A stretch of DNA of 5,996 nucleotides, taken from Candidatus Mediterraneibacter gallistercoris. Lineage in GTDB: Bacteria > Bacillota_A > Clostridia > Lachnospirales > Lachnospiraceae. The notes beneath the pieces were generated by a model that was not told the origin of the DNA, made no database searches, and saw only the letters and a program-made list of their open reading frames with translations. The DNA lies in NCBI GenBank assembly GCA_019119745.1, contig DWWI01000041.1, positions 1 to 5,996 of the forward strand, read 5' to 3'. A program made the position numbers and the translations under genes. Positions 5,367 through 5,996 of the stretch are shown piece by piece (the stretch's first letter is position 1; every line of letters starts with the position of its first letter).

Positions 5367-5996
5367 ATGGAAAAGACAAACAAAAAAAGCCTCAGCGTCC
5401 TGATCGGCGCTGCCTTTCTGATGGCAACTTCTGCCATCGGGCCCGGATTCCTCACCCAGACGGGAACATTTACAGGGAGCCTGAAAGCGAGTTTCGGATT
5501 TGTAATTCTGATCTCGGTCATACTTTCAGCAATTGTCCAGCTCAATGTGTGGCGCGTGCTCTGCGTCTCAGGCATGAGGGGACAGGATGTGGCGAACAGG
5601 GTGCTCCCCGGTCTTGGCTATGTGGTAGCGTTTCTGGTTGTCGCGGGCGGACTTGTATTCAATATCGGTAACGTAGGCGGAGGAGCCCTTGGCTTTAATA
5701 CTCTGCTTGGCATACCGGAGAAAGTCGGCTGCTTTATCGCAGGCGGCGTGGCGATCGTCATCTTCCTGATGAAGAACGCGCTGAATGCAATGGATACACT
5801 GACGAAGATCCTCGGCGGCATCATGATCGTCGTGATCTTCGCTGTGATCGTAATCGTTCAGCCGCCACTTGGGATGGCGCTGAAAGAGACCGTCATGCCG
5901 ACAGCTCCGATGGACGAGCTTGGAACCGCGATCCTGACGCTTCTCGGCGGAACAGTAGGCGGATATATCACATTTTCAGGCGCTCACCGTCTGATC
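5367..5996 (+). CDS. NRAMP-like (YcsG-type) membrane transporter, 3' end missing
   Basis: The first 210 residues of a polytopic membrane protein that runs off the right edge; full relatives are about 400 residues. After MEKTNKKSLS there are about six hydrophobic segments (near 11-30, 42-62, 83-103, 117-136, 147-166, 186-206). SAIGPGFLTQTGTFTG (22-37), then ASFGFVILIS (41-50), resembles the first two helices of NRAMP/SLC11 proteins. FNIGNVGGGALGFN (98-111) matches their third-helix pattern. The canonical DPGN metal-binding motif of helix 1 is absent, replaced around QTGTFTGSL. At the expected MPH site of helix 6 the sequence reads GGYITFSGAH (198-207). The ATG at 5367 follows AAAGGA with 9 bases spacing and a strong promoter. 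From memory this fits a subgroup like Bacillus YcsG, found near 5-oxoprolinase genes; substrate unknown. Family placement is by pattern only. Confidence 0.75.
   Translation, partial: MEKTNKKSLSVLIGAAFLMATSAIGPGFLTQTGTFTGSLKASFGFVILISVILSAIVQLNVWRVLCVSGMRGQDVANRVLPGLGYVVAFLVVAGGLVFNIGNVGGGALGFNTLLGIPEKVGCFIAGGVAIVIFLMKNALNAMDTLTKILGGIMIVVIFAVIVIVQPPLGMALKETVMPTAPMDELGTAILTLLGGTVGGYITFSGAHRLI

Overview
The window looks like chromosomal DNA of a Gram-positive anaerobe of the class Clostridia, most likely a gut Lachnospiraceae. This rests on purine-rich GGAGG-type ribosome binding sites, AT-rich promoters beside genes of intermediate GC content, a lipoprotein solute-binding protein, and the combination of a sugar ABC importer with an intracellular GH32 enzyme. 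The assignment is inferred from gene style; there is no rRNA or other marker gene.

Positions 1-2301, minus strand: the start of a carbohydrate ABC (CUT1-type) import operon read leftwards, in the order solute-binding lipoprotein, first permease (MalF-like), second permease (MalG-like, cut off by the window edge). The genes are packed tightly, with a 3-base gap and then a 29-base overlap. No ATPase is in view.

Positions 2302-2598: a compact divergent control region. It holds a near-consensus promoter for the ABC operon, an extended -10 promoter for the regulator gene, and two copies of one operator-like element (19 identical bases, 124 bp apart), each made of two AACCGGTT cores. One copy sits just downstream of the ABC promoter and the other just upstream of the regulator -35 box, so a repressor loop between them would enclose the ABC promoter. 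A hairpin with a GAAA tetraloop lies in the regulator leader.

Positions 2599-5190, plus strand: a LacI-family regulator followed by a cytoplasmic GH32 beta-fructosidase with all three catalytic motifs, then a strong intrinsic terminator at 5232-5270. Together with the ABC operon this reads as a sucrose or fructo-oligosaccharide utilisation locus: the sugar is captured outside, imported unphosphorylated, split inside by the GH32 enzyme, and the system is controlled by the LacI protein.

Positions 5271-5996, plus strand: an independent unit with its own promoter (TTGCCG, 17 bp, TATAAT), encoding the first 210 residues of an NRAMP-like membrane protein that lacks the canonical DPGN metal-binding motif and, as far as the window shows, also the MPH motif.

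I see no mobile element, CRISPR array, tRNA or rRNA. Most of the window is an ordinary sugar-utilisation locus. The points most worth a second look are the double-core, twin-operator control region and the NRAMP-like protein without its metal ligands.
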